DNA of 64,000 bases from Tritrichomonas musculus (Eukaryota; Parabasalia; Tritrichomonadida; Tritrichomonadidae): positions 3,596,001-3,660,000 of the forward strand of contig JAPFFF010000012.1 in assembly GCA_039105265.1 (NCBI GenBank), written 5' to 3'. Below are positions 18,235 through 27,767 of the stretch, piece after piece. A model generated the notes under the pieces. It worked only from the letters and a program-made list of their open reading frames with translations. It ran no database searches and had not been told where the DNA came from. Position 1 is the stretch's first letter, and every line of letters starts with the position of its first letter. The translations under genes and the position numbers were made by a program.

Positions 18235-18256
18235 AAATACTTCTCCCTCAATAAAT
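18212..18256 (+). terminator. Perfect 16-bp stem-loop over the stop codon of ankyrin locus 1
   Basis: ATTTATTGAGGGAGAA at 18212-18227 pairs exactly with TTCTCCCTCAATAAAT at 18241-18256, leaving a 13-base loop that contains the stop codon TAG (18232-18234). It could act in 3' end formation. It is not an established trichomonad signal, so the role is inference. Confidence 0.5.
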
Positions 18257-18555
18257 CATTAATTTTCAATAAATAATGATTTATTAAAAGTTTTATTTTT
18301 TTTTTTATTTTTCTTAAGAGGAGTTTTTACAACTGTCAACCAAAAATAACAAGTGAAAATTAGAAGCTATAATTTTAAATACATATATACATATATATAT
18401 GCAAACGTAATATTTTCAATACTCAATAGTTTCCAATTCAATTGATTTACTTATAATTTTTAAATTTTCAAAGCTATTTTGGTCAATTATTTTTATGTTT
18501 TTTTTTCTTTTTTTCATTTTCTATTCAATTTGATCTATACCAAGGATAATTTTTT
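18257..18555. other. AT-rich intergenic DNA
   Basis: No gene is visible. A short alternating run, ACATATATACATATATATAT, lies near 18380. The last eight bases (18548-18555, AATTTTTT) form the putative left target duplication of the next element. Confidence 0.45.
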
Positions 18556-18910
18556 GGTACTGATTACCCAAAAGAGACTTTTTGTAAGGACATTCAAATA
18601 ATTGAATGAGAATAATATTACCTTTCAATTTTTTTTATCTGAGAAAATATAAAAAAATAAAAAAATTTTTAAATCTTTTTATGGTACATAATTTTTACCG
18701 ATTATTACCGCCAGCCTCGGGGTCTCGGCTTCGCTCGACGCCCGCTAGGTGGCATGTAGTCTCGGAAAAAATTATGTAAAAATATAAAAAGATTAAAAAT
18801 AATTTTATTTTTTAATTCTCTCAAAAATAAAAATAATTGAGAGAAAAAAATATTTTCTTTCAATTTTTGAATGTCCTTACAAAAAGTCTCTTTTGGGTAA
18901 TCAGTACCAA
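18556..18910. mobile_element. Fold-back element with GC-rich core, copy 2 (355 bp)
   Basis: Inverted arms of about 43 bp match without a mismatch: GGTACTGATTACCCAAAAGA at 18556 against its reverse complement ending at 18910. They continue through TTTTTGTAAGGACATTCAAA. The flanks carry AATTTTTT on both sides (18548-18555 and 18911-18918), a possible 8-bp target duplication but low in complexity. The core (about 18672-18795) has the same GC-rich sequence as copy 1, about 20 bp shorter in its centre. The outer arms differ from copy 1 except for GGACATTCAAA. No protein is encoded. Confidence 0.72.
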
Positions 18911-19469
18911 TTTTTTTTTATGTTTGGGGCGGAATTTCCCCTCTCAATTTTTCGGGAATAGATCTTTAATATATTTCAATTAAGACTACATAGCTGAACA
19001 TTAAAAATAGCAGAACATTGTCATGCCATTTCATAAAGATTTTTTTGAATCCATTTTCAAAGAATCCAATTAAAACATTGGATATTATCCAAAAAAAAAA
19101 AAAAAAAAAATGTTCTTCATTATCAACTTTTCATTGGATTAAATCATTATAGCAAATGATTTCTTTATTACCAACTTTTCTGCTCAAATAATTTTTTAAT
19201 AAAGATATGATTTCTCAGCCATAGTATTTTTTTATATAGTAATTGAGAAGTAAAATGAAGTGAGTGCTTTTATTCCTGACTATTTTTTTTTCTCATTTAA
19301 TCATGCTTATTCTGAATTTTTAAGACTGGTAATGAATAAAAAATATACAAACTGAACGGTTTTTATTTCTTTAAACTTGAAATTAAAAGCCAGATCACTT
19401 TTTTTTCATTCAATTCATTTATTTAAAATTGATATAAGATGTATTTATTAAAAAAAAGTGTGTTTTTAA
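18911..19469. other. AT-rich intergenic DNA downstream of the BTB gene
   Basis: No gene is recognised. It contains a poly-A tract of about 20 bases near 19090. Confidence 0.45.
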
Positions 19470-20762
19470 TTATACTATCGTTCCAAATATTTCAAGTGAA
19501 CCAATTCCCAAATAATTGCTTGAACTCCAAGTTTGTGTTTGGCGGATTCTAACGAAGCTGATTTCTTTTTGGTTTTGTTCATTGATTTTGAATGAATGAA
19601 CACGATTACTATCATTGAGAGGCGAGCAGTCTTTCTGCTCATCAATGACTTCCCACGTGCGGCCGTCGTTGCAGGCTTCAATCGCCCAGCTTCTTGGATA
19701 AGGGCTACCATCATAACATGTTTTTATTGTGTAATAAGTTGGGATTATTTTGTGATGCTTTAATTCGATACAAATCCAGCTGTTGCTGACATCTTTTGTC
19801 CAAAAGCTTTTGTTTTCGCCGTAAGAAATGATGTTGTGAATGTCAGAGTACTGGTTATTTTGGTGATTGTTTGATGATGAAGTGAGAGTGATTTCGTCGT
19901 CAATTCTTCCATTTGATTTCAAATGACTGATGATGCCATTAAATGAACCGTTACTAGTGAACGGTTTTTCTATTCTACTTCTTACTCTTTTGTTGTATCG
20001 TTTTTCATTATAAACGGTTTTTTCCGTTTTTACTTCTTGAATTAAACGGTCACAAATTCTCCTCCAAGTTGATTTTGTGATGTCGTCCTCATTTATTAAA
20101 TTAAGAAAGTTAGAGATGCTTCCCGATGTCACTCTTTCAAAATAAACGGTCGCGTAAAATGAAGTGAATTCTCTATCTTTTTCAACGAGTTGGTTTACAA
20201 AATCAATCAGCTGGTCTTCATCATTCAAAACAAGATTTTCACTGCTTATTATTTGCTCGAGCGTTTCATACTTAAGATTTTTCAATTGTTCGCAATTTTT
20301 TGAGGCAATTTCATAGAAATGTGAAGCGATGTATTCAATTTCTTCTTCAAGTTTTTGCCTGTAAAGATGCACGCTTTTTTCGTGCGCGTATATCGATGGG
20401 AAAACATTGTCCGACATGATGGGTTCGCTCAAGTTTTCATGAAGCGAGATGTTGTTCATTTCAAGAATTTCAGAGACTTCGCTGACAAAGGGAAGAATAT
20501 CATCAGGAATCGATTGTATTTGGAAGTTGGAAAGTTTGAGAAGGTATGAAAAGTCGCCTTTTTGGGTTGTTGTCATGCAAAATGTTTCAATAGTTGGATC
20601 AGCTGCGTGCATTCGGCTGATTTTCGGTGATAAGAGATCTGAAATAAGGCGAGTTGTTTGAAATCGTTTCCCATTAATTATAAATGTGAACTCTTCTTGA
20701 TATGTTTGAAGTGGAACATTCACTATGCTAGCTGTATTTAGCTGAAGATCATATTTTGTCAT
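19470..20762 (-). CDS. BTB-type protein with C-terminal discoidin (F5/8 type C) domain
   Basis: The 430-residue protein starts MTKYDLQLNTASIV. Residues of about 20-110 look like a BTB/POZ fold (EFTFIINGKRFQTTRLISDLLSPKI). Residues of about 120-240 are helical in a BACK-like arrangement. The C-terminal 160 residues fit a discoidin/F5/8 type C domain: ISYGENKSFWTKDVSNSWICIELKHHKIIPTYYTIKT, then PRSWAIEACNDGRTWEVID and VRIRQTQTWSSSNYLGIGSLEIFG. This BTB plus discoidin combination is frequent in trichomonads. It may be an adaptor for ubiquitin ligases or a scaffold, but the partner is unknown. The gene is intact and stands alone between AT-rich flanks. Confidence 0.8.
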   Translation of the reverse strand: MTKYDLQLNTASIVNVPLQTYQEEFTFIINGKRFQTTRLISDLLSPKISRMHAADPTIETFCMTTTQKGDFSYLLKLSNFQIQSIPDDILPFVSEVSEILEMNNISLHENLSEPIMSDNVFPSIYAHEKSVHLYRQKLEEEIEYIASHFYEIASKNCEQLKNLKYETLEQIISSENLVLNDEDQLIDFVNQLVEKDREFTSFYATVYFERVTSGSISNFLNLINEDDITKSTWRRICDRLIQEVKTEKTVYNEKRYNKRVRSRIEKPFTSNGSFNGIISHLKSNGRIDDEITLTSSSNNHQNNQYSDIHNIISYGENKSFWTKDVSNSWICIELKHHKIIPTYYTIKTCYDGSPYPRSWAIEACNDGRTWEVIDEQKDCSPLNDSNRVHSFKINEQNQKEISFVRIRQTQTWSSSNYLGIGSLEIFGTIV

Positions 20763-21001
20763 TTCGATTTTTTATTTGGTTTGATTCTACAATTTTAAAC
20801 TTTTTGTTTGAATAATTGAATATTCAATTAATTTTAATTTGAAATCTGATATATATTTATTTTTCTTTATATTATATAAGCTATTTAGAATATTGTTAAT
20901 TCAACTATGTTATTATATATGATTTGTGATATATGAAAATGTAATAAGAATCGTAAATCTATAATTTTATTAAATAACATATTTTCATGATATATTATTA
21001 A

Positions 21002-21544
21002 TTAGTTGGTTATGAGTTCGTTCAAAAGGAAGTTATTGTTGTCATTTTCACTTCCAAAAAAGGATTCCATTTTTGAATATCCTTTCCCGTTGTGCTTCTT
21101 GTTGATCTGTTGGTGAATGTTGCTCTCGTAAAAAAGTTCTTGTGTCAATGAAAATTGAACTTCCATTTCCCCTAACGTTTTTCGATTCTTGTTCTTCTTT
21201 CCTGCTTGCTGAAGTGGTTCAAGCAATTTGATCGTTTTCCTCTCGGTGTTTTTATCATCATTGATTTTCTTTGGAAGTTCTTCTCCTTCAATCACTGTCG
21301 AACAGATAATTGGGTCTTTTTGTGAAAAACTTTTCTTCCTCATAACAATTAGAATCTTTTTCGTCTTATCATCAATTTTAACTGAAAAGAATGGCATAAC
21401 TGTTTTCAGCTTTTTGGCTTCAAAAGTAAAGGCTTGCTTTTGTTCTCCTGGGAGAGTTGTAACACTAACACGAATTGTGTCATTGTCTTGAACAACATTC
21501 TTGCCAAGTTCAATTGTTTGAATTTGGATGTTTAAACTTTGCAT
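21002..21544 (-). CDS. C2-like domain protein, 180 aa (copy 1)
   Basis: The protein (start MQSLNIQIQTIELGKNVV) has alternating beta-type segments (DTIRVSVTTLPGEQKQAFTF, FFSVKIDDKTKKILIVMRK, IICSTVIEG) reminiscent of a C2-type beta sandwich. A basic linker with RKTLGEMEVQFSLT follows, then an asparagine-rich tail. The neighbour at 21886-22533 shares this layout (VRVSITTFPEENKQ, VLGQMEVQLSFT), so the two are tandem paralogues. Calcium-binding aspartates of classical C2 domains are not clear. A second copy with identical protein sequence is at 61691-62233. The C2 assignment is by pattern only. Confidence 0.7.
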   Translation of the reverse strand: MQSLNIQIQTIELGKNVVQDNDTIRVSVTTLPGEQKQAFTFEAKKLKTVMPFFSVKIDDKTKKILIVMRKKSFSQKDPIICSTVIEGEELPKKINDDKNTERKTIKLLEPLQQAGKKNKNRKTLGEMEVQFSLTQELFYESNIHQQINKKHNGKGYSKMESFFGSENDNNNFLLNELITN

Positions 21545-21706
21545 CTTATTTAGAAATGATATGATTTTTCTCGTTTTCTTTTTTATTCATTTTCATTTAT
21601 AGGATTTCAATTTTTCTTTATTTATTATTTTTATAATGAAATATAATTATTTCAATTTGATCTTTTATTTCGTTTTATTTGTTTTATTTAGATTTTTGTT
21701 TGCTTC

Positions 21707-21749
21707 TTATTTCGTAAACCATACAAATAATGAATGGTTTACGAAATAA
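21707..21749. other. Perfect 16-bp stem-loop between the C2-like genes (copy 1)
   Basis: TTATTTCGTAAACCAT at 21707-21722 pairs exactly with ATGGTTTACGAAATAA at 21734-21749 around an 11-base loop. It sits between the 3' end of the upstream C2-like gene (21886) and the start of the downstream one (21544). It is kept in the duplicate at 62396-62438. Confidence 0.6.
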
Positions 21750-21885
21750 ACTGTTTATCAAAATAAAATATAATCTTCATAAAAATTTTAAAAACAGAAA
21801 TATCTTCAAAAGAATAAGAAAATGTTAATTATATAAAGGCTGTTTTTATTATATTTCATGGTATTAATATAATATATTATATAAA

Positions 21886-22533
21886 TTAAATTAAGTTGTA
21901 ATTAATAGAGAAGTTATCGTCGTTGATTTGTTCATATCCTCCATTTTTCTTTTGTTTTTTACTTATATTAATTTTATTTTCTTTGTATTGTCCGTTATTC
22001 TTTGAAAGTTTGCTGTGTTTCTTTTTTTCTACTTCTTTGATTGACTGAAGGTATGGTGTCGTGAATGACAATTGAACTTCCATTTGACCAAGAACTTTTC
22101 GTTTCATTTGGCTGTTATTGGTTGTTCCTTTCTTTCTTTCTTCTTCTTGAAGTTGTTTTTGAAGAGGATAATAAACATCTAAGATTTTGACATCTGTACT
22201 TGTCATTCCTGTAGTGATTTCTTTGATTGGAAGATTTACAAATTTCTTCAAATGAAGTGTGGCTGAGGCGATGATTGGATTTTCGTTTAAAGCACTCTTC
22301 TTTCTGAAAACAAGAACAATTTTGTCTGTTTGATTTGTAATGTTTAATGCAAAGACATGATTAGTGCAGTATATCTTCTTTCCTTTGACTTCAAAGTGTT
22401 GTTTGTTTTCTTCTGGAAAGGTTGTGATGCTAACACGAACAACATCTGAATCATGAATCAACTTATCTGAAAGTTTGAATGATAATAAATGGATGTTGAG
22501 ACCAATTTTGTAGTTTGATGTATTCATTTGCAA
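21886..22533 (-). CDS. C2-like domain protein, 215 aa (copy 1)
   Basis: A paralogue of the 180-residue gene next to it. Shared landmarks are KLIHDSDVVRVSITTFPEEN, FALNITNQTDKIVLVFRKKS, NPIIASATLHLKK and RKVLGQMEVQLSFTTPYL. The C-terminal 50 residues are lysine- and asparagine-rich and probably disordered. Both genes point the same way with 341 bp between them and a strong hairpin in the gap. The duplicate at 62575-63222 encodes the same protein. The function is unknown; a membrane or protein docking role would be typical of C2-like folds. Confidence 0.7.
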   Translation of the reverse strand: MQMNTSNYKIGLNIHLLSFKLSDKLIHDSDVVRVSITTFPEENKQHFEVKGKKIYCTNHVFALNITNQTDKIVLVFRKKSALNENPIIASATLHLKKFVNLPIKEITTGMTSTDVKILDVYYPLQKQLQEEERKKGTTNNSQMKRKVLGQMEVQLSFTTPYLQSIKEVEKKKHSKLSKNNGQYKENKINISKKQKKNGGYEQINDDNFSINYNLI

Positions 22534-22714
22534 ATTAAAAAATGATGTTCAAGTTTTCTTTTTATTTCTCACTTTATTTCTCTCTCAATTATTTTTATTC
22601 TTTTCAATCATTTTCTATGTATTTTCAATCATTTATTTGTTTTATTTTTTATCATAACTTTTTCTTTTATTTCTATTTAATTTTATTTACATTTTTCAAT
22701 GCTTATTTGATCAT

Positions 22715-23132
22715 TATTATATGTATTAATATCTTGTTTAAAATTAATTAAATCAATATATTTCATATAATATGTAGCAAAAAGTCAAAGAAAAGGCCAA
22801 AGATATTTTTTATTAGATTTTTATATTCAATAATAATTTTCAAATTGAATTTCTTAAATAATAATTTGGCTAATATTGTGTTTAATTTTGGTTTTCAATA
22901 TAATAATCAAATTTATAAAGACACATAAAATATTAAAATTACTGCAAACTTTTTTTGATGATTAAAAAAACTTTGATCTAATTTATCAGTATTAAACTAT
23001 TTTATTAATTAATATTCAATGAATAACAAATAAATATTCAATTTAAAATAATTAATTCAATATAGATATTAAGATATTTATATTTACATATAAAAATTTA
23101 ATGTCGACCGTTTAAAGAGTTATTAAAACCAA
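22715..23132. other. AT-rich intergenic DNA upstream of the kinase/SEL1 gene
   Basis: This stretch must hold the promoter of the plus-strand gene at 23133. No conserved element other than AT-rich sequence was picked out. Confidence 0.4.
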
Positions 23133-26100
23133 ATGCAAAAGATCAGTTTTATATCTACTCCAGAGGAATATCAAATGAAAATAAAGCAAATTTCAGATGA
23201 GACGATTCAATACATCTACTCAAAATTTGATTTTTTATTTTTTTCTGCTTCAATTATTAATAATGAAAAATTACCCCAAATTTCATTCTGCAAAAACGAC
23301 AGAAAAAGGCAAATTGAAGATTTTTTATTTAATTATTTGCAAAGTTTCAAATTAATAGTTTTTCAACTATTCAATATTTCAAATAATAATAGAGAATCGA
23401 TGAAAAATATATTTTCTAAGCCAAAAAATGTTAACGACAATTTATTTAATGCAGTTTTATGCGTTGAAAATAAATGCTTATTATTAAAAGACATTAATCA
23501 TGATATAATTCAAAGCATTTTTTCCAATCTCAAAAAACAATCGTCAGTAGTTCTTGTTTTAAATCCAATTTCAAATATTATTGAAGAAAATGAAAGACAG
23601 ATGAATATAGAAATTAACAATTTTTGCAATAATTTTACCCAAGAAATAAAAACGAATGATTTTGTTCGAAATACAATTAAGCCAATGATTGGATATTTGA
23701 TCAAAAGATATTATTATCCGACAGAATATTTTAAAGATCCATCTTTTTTTATATTTAATCAACAAATTTTTTCAAATGAACAAAAAGCTAAGAGAACAAT
23801 TTTAAATTTTCTAAAAAATAAAGAAAAAGATGAAAATTCAAATCAAAAAGTGTTAAACTCAATAATTGATGAAATAGAAGAAAGTAATGAAACCGATAAT
23901 CATACAATTAATTTTAGCAAAGATGATTTTATTTTTTTGAGAACAATTGATACAAATGATATGGCAACTTTCCATTTAGTTATTCATATAAAAAGTTTAT
24001 TTCTTTTCATGATAAAAAATGTTTATTACAATGATAAAACAATGCAATTTATTGATCATGAAATAAATTTTTGTTCAAAATATTCACATCGTTGTATGGT
24101 TCATTTTTATGGCTTTTTGAAAGAAAAAGATAAAATTATTGGCTTCGTTTATGAATTCATGTGTAACGGAACACTTGAATCATTTATTAAATCGAATCAA
24201 AAACTTGATGAAATATATCAATTGATGATTATAAGTAGGATATTCAAAGCAATTTATTATCTTCATTCAAATTTTCTCATTCATCGTGATCTCAAACCTT
24301 CAAATATTCTACTTGATCATGATTTTTTACCATATGTATCTGATTTTGAAACAATTCGTCCAATAAAAAGCAAAACATATGAACAATCAAAAAATATGTA
24401 TACATATGAAATAGGTTCATTATATTACGTCTCTCCTGAACAATTTTATGGATTAGATATTTCATATTCAACTGATATCTATTCATTTGGTTTAATTATT
24501 TATTTTATTTTAGAAAAGAGAAATTTAATTGTAATTAATGATTTGGCACCTTGTTTTGTAAATGATAATACATGTATCAAATTTGAAAACACTTCATTTA
24601 AATCAATTTTCCAACTATGCTCCAAATGCATTAAAAAAGAACCAACCAATAGAATATCCTTACTAAACATAAAAAAAAATATTATTGAAGAATTTAATCA
24701 ATTTGATTATATAGAATTATATTTTGTGACAACTAAAAGAATAAATCAAATTAATACAAGCTATTTAGTTCAATATTTTTATGAAATCATAACAATCCAA
24801 TCTGATAAAAAAGAAAAAAACACGTATAAATTTTTTTTATTAATTTCACAAGATTTATTAAATAACTTTGCCAGCAATGATTATGCATCATTTCTATTAA
24901 ATCTTGCCTCTTTATATATTGATGGGTTAAAATTTGATACAAACTTTATTAAAGCAAGAAAATATTGTGAAATTTCAGCAAAATTAAAAAATTCTGAAGC
25001 ATTTGTGGTATTAGGTAATTTTTATTTAGGCGGATTAGGAGTTGAACAAGATTATTCTAGAGCTAGAATATATTATGAATTAGCTGCTAAACAAAATAAT
25101 TCCAATGCATATTTAAATTTAGGAGTTATTTATTCACATGGTTTAGGAGTTGAACAAAATTCTAAGAAAGCTATAAAGTATTATAAATTATCAGCTAGCT
25201 TAAATAATAAAGATGCATTTTATAATTTAGGAATTCTTTATGAAGAAGGTCAGGGAGTAGAACCTAATTATTTAAAAGCAATAAAATATTTTGAATTAGC
25301 CGCTGAACAACGCAATTCAAATGCTTTTGTACATTTAGCACTTTTTTATGAAGAAGGTTTAGGTGTTAAACAAGATTTTTCAATAACAATGAAATATTAT
25401 AATTTGGCAGCAGAATTAAACAATCCAGATGCTCTTTTTAATTTAGCAGTCATTTATGAAAAAGGACAAATAGTTGAACAAAATTACTTGAAAGCAAAAG
25501 AATATTATGAATTGAGCTTAAAACAAGATAAAAGTAATATAGATGCTTTGATAAATTTAGGAAATTTATATTCAAATGGAAATGGAGTTCAACAGGATTA
25601 TCTGAAAGCTAAAGAGTATTATGAATTAGCCGCAGAACAAGAGGATTATAATGCTATTTATAATATAGGTTATTTATACGAATATGGTTTTGGTGTTGAA
25701 CAAAATTTATTGAAAGCTAGAGAATTATATGAATTAGCTGGAAGCCATGGTGTATCACTTGCTTATTTAAATATCGGAAATTTTTATTCAAATGGAAAAG
25801 GTGTTGAACAAAACAGTTCAATGGCAATTCATTTTTTTGAAATGGCAGCCCAATTGAATAATTCTACAGCTATTCATAATATAGGAGTCTTATTTTATCA
25901 GGGAAAGGGAGTTAAGAAAGATTATCTTAAAGCTAAAGAATATTTTGAATTAGCAGCTCAGCAAAATAATCATTTATCTCTTTATAATTTAGGATGCTTA
26001 TATTTCAATGGATATGGAGTTGCACAAAATTATATGAAAGCTAAAGAATATTTTGAATTAGCAGCTCAGCAAAATAATGATAATGCTCTGCTTAATTTAG

Positions 26101-27767
26101 GATGTTTATATTATTATGGATTAGGAGTCAATCGAAATTTTGAAAAAGCTAAATGGTTCTTTGAAGAAGCAGAAAAACAAAACAATTCAAATGCATTGAT
26201 ATTTTTAGGCATGATATATTTTTATGGACATAGTGTTGCACGAGATTATTTGAAAGCTAAACATTTTTATGAATTATCAAGTTTGCAAAATAATTCTTAT
26301 GCATTTATACTTTTAGGAGACATGTATTGTTTTGGTAGCGGCGTTGAACAAGATTATTTAATTGCTAAAAAATATTATGAATTGGCTGCTAAACAAAACA
26401 ATTCACATGCATTTTTAAGTTTAGGAAATCTTTATTATAAAGGATATGGTGTTCAACAAAATTATTCAACTGCCAAAAAATATTATGAATTAGCTGCATT
26501 TCAAAGTCATCCAGATGCATACTTAAATTTGGGAATTCTTTATGAAAATGGGGATGGAGTTGAACAGAATTTTAATATGGCAAAATTTTATTATGAAAAT
26601 TCAGCCAAACAAAACAATTTTAAAGCTTTTTTTTATTTAGGTGAGATGTTTTCTGTTGGCTATCATTTTGATATTAATATAGAAAAAGCAATTTACTATT
26701 ATAAAAAATGCAGTGAGATTCATTTTGTTGAATATAAACCTCCTATGAATATTTATTTAGCATTTCGTTATAACAGATATTGTTATCGATCAAGCAATAA
26801 CTTAGGATTAATATATCTTACAGTTTTAAATGATTTAGACAATTCAATAAAATATTTAAAAGAATCCGGATATGGCGAATATCCATTCGGACAGAACAAT
26901 CTTGGCCTTTTATATCAATTTTTTTTAAATGATATTGACAAATCTTTACATATGTTTATGAGATCGGCAGAACATAATTTTTCTCTTGCTGAATTTAATC
27001 TTGCTCATTATTACGAAAAAGAAGGAAGAAATAAAGAATCAATTGAATATTATATTAGAGCATCAGAGCATGAAAATGAACCGCTTATTTTTCAAGGTAT
27101 AATTCATAACGACTTACGCCTTGAAGTATCAAAAATGCTTATTATTTGTTTCACAAATCTTAAACTTGTTCACTATTATTTTGCACAAAATGATTTTGTT
27201 GAATCCAAAAAATATCTTCTTAAATCTCTTCAAAAGCTTTTAGAAAAATCTGACAATTCATTTCACATTTTTGTTGATAAGATGAATACCAAAAATATTT
27301 TTAAATATTTAAAGAATTTCATCTTGAATCATCCACTCTTTAATCTTAAAAATCAACCAAATAATAATGATGATATTCGAAAATATTTAAATGATATTGA
27401 TACCCAAGAAGATTTTATTAATGAATCAAGTAAAAAAACAAGAAAAAGTAGAGAAATCAATTATAAAGAGCAATTATTCAAAGACAAAAAAGAATGCCAA
27501 AAATATGTGTTAAATATTAATGCTTTTACTGATGTAGCCAAATTTTTTGATTTTGTCATTAATGATGATAAACTTAAGTATTATTTTTTGGAAGAAATTC
27601 GAGATATCATTTCATTCATTGAGAAAATTTTATATTCAGCTCCTTATTCTATTTTGTTTGGTAGAATTGATATTGTGGAACCAAATCCTACGAAAAACAA
27701 AAAATCAAATTTGAAAGACATTAATCAATACTTTTATGAAGGTTTTGAAATCAATATCGATAATTAG
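23133..27767 (+). CDS. Protein kinase with long SEL1-repeat array (1544 aa)
   Basis: Residues 1-260 form an unassigned helical N-terminus. Residues of about 265-510 are a protein kinase domain: catalytic loop HRDLKPSNILL at 384-394, DFE at 404-406 in place of the usual DFG, the activation-segment end SPEQFYGLDISYSTDIYSFG, and an atypical glycine loop. From about 585 to 1180 there are roughly 16-17 SEL1 repeats of 36 residues (pattern A..NLG.LY..G.GVEQ.Y.KAK.YYELAA.Q). More degenerate TPR-like units run to about 1330, followed by a unique C-terminus. SEL1 arrays bind proteins, and kinase-SEL1 fusions are common in trichomonads. DFE may mean weak or altered metal binding. The frame is fully intact over 4.6 kb. 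Confidence 0.9.
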   Translation: MQKISFISTPEEYQMKIKQISDETIQYIYSKFDFLFFSASIINNEKLPQISFCKNDRKRQIEDFLFNYLQSFKLIVFQLFNISNNNRESMKNIFSKPKNVNDNLFNAVLCVENKCLLLKDINHDIIQSIFSNLKKQSSVVLVLNPISNIIEENERQMNIEINNFCNNFTQEIKTNDFVRNTIKPMIGYLIKRYYYPTEYFKDPSFFIFNQQIFSNEQKAKRTILNFLKNKEKDENSNQKVLNSIIDEIEESNETDNHTINFSKDDFIFLRTIDTNDMATFHLVIHIKSLFLFMIKNVYYNDKTMQFIDHEINFCSKYSHRCMVHFYGFLKEKDKIIGFVYEFMCNGTLESFIKSNQKLDEIYQLMIISRIFKAIYYLHSNFLIHRDLKPSNILLDHDFLPYVSDFETIRPIKSKTYEQSKNMYTYEIGSLYYVSPEQFYGLDISYSTDIYSFGLIIYFILEKRNLIVINDLAPCFVNDNTCIKFENTSFKSIFQLCSKCIKKEPTNRISLLNIKKNIIEEFNQFDYIELYFVTTKRINQINTSYLVQYFYEIITIQSDKKEKNTYKFFLLISQDLLNNFASNDYASFLLNLASLYIDGLKFDTNFIKARKYCEISAKLKNSEAFVVLGNFYLGGLGVEQDYSRARIYYELAAKQNNSNAYLNLGVIYSHGLGVEQNSKKAIKYYKLSASLNNKDAFYNLGILYEEGQGVEPNYLKAIKYFELAAEQRNSNAFVHLALFYEEGLGVKQDFSITMKYYNLAAELNNPDALFNLAVIYEKGQIVEQNYLKAKEYYELSLKQDKSNIDALINLGNLYSNGNGVQQDYLKAKEYYELAAEQEDYNAIYNIGYLYEYGFGVEQNLLKARELYELAGSHGVSLAYLNIGNFYSNGKGVEQNSSMAIHFFEMAAQLNNSTAIHNIGVLFYQGKGVKKDYLKAKEYFELAAQQNNHLSLYNLGCLYFNGYGVAQNYMKAKEYFELAAQQNNDNALLNLGCLYYYGLGVNRNFEKAKWFFEEAEKQNNSNALIFLGMIYFYGHSVARDYLKAKHFYELSSLQNNSYAFILLGDMYCFGSGVEQDYLIAKKYYELAAKQNNSHAFLSLGNLYYKGYGVQQNYSTAKKYYELAAFQSHPDAYLNLGILYENGDGVEQNFNMAKFYYENSAKQNNFKAFFYLGEMFSVGYHFDINIEKAIYYYKKCSEIHFVEYKPPMNIYLAFRYNRYCYRSSNNLGLIYLTVLNDLDNSIKYLKESGYGEYPFGQNNLGLLYQFFLNDIDKSLHMFMRSAEHNFSLAEFNLAHYYEKEGRNKESIEYYIRASEHENEPLIFQGIIHNDLRLEVSKMLIICFTNLKLVHYYFAQNDFVESKKYLLKSLQKLLEKSDNSFHIFVDKMNTKNIFKYLKNFILNHPLFNLKNQPNNNDDIRKYLNDIDTQEDFINESSKKTRKSREINYKEQLFKDKKECQKYVLNINAFTDVAKFFDFVINDDKLKYYFLEEIRDIISFIEKILYSAPYSILFGRIDIVEPNPTKNKKSNLKDINQYFYEGFEINIDN

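Larger units (their letters stand above)
20848..22714. repeat. Segmental duplication, copy 1 (1.87 kb)
   Basis: The block from TGATATATATTTATTTTTC to GCTTATTTGATCAT recurs in direct orientation at 61536-63403 with only scattered single-base differences, including in the non-coding parts. It carries two minus-strand genes and the hairpin between them. Outside these limits the two loci are unrelated in sequence, but both are followed by a plus-strand SEL1 gene. Confidence 0.9.

Noticed and set aside
22542-22751. A phenylalanine-rich frame of 69 codons, repeated at 63231
   Set aside because: It lies in T-rich DNA upstream of the C2-like gene on the other strand and is present twice only because the block is duplicated. 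The composition is not protein-like.
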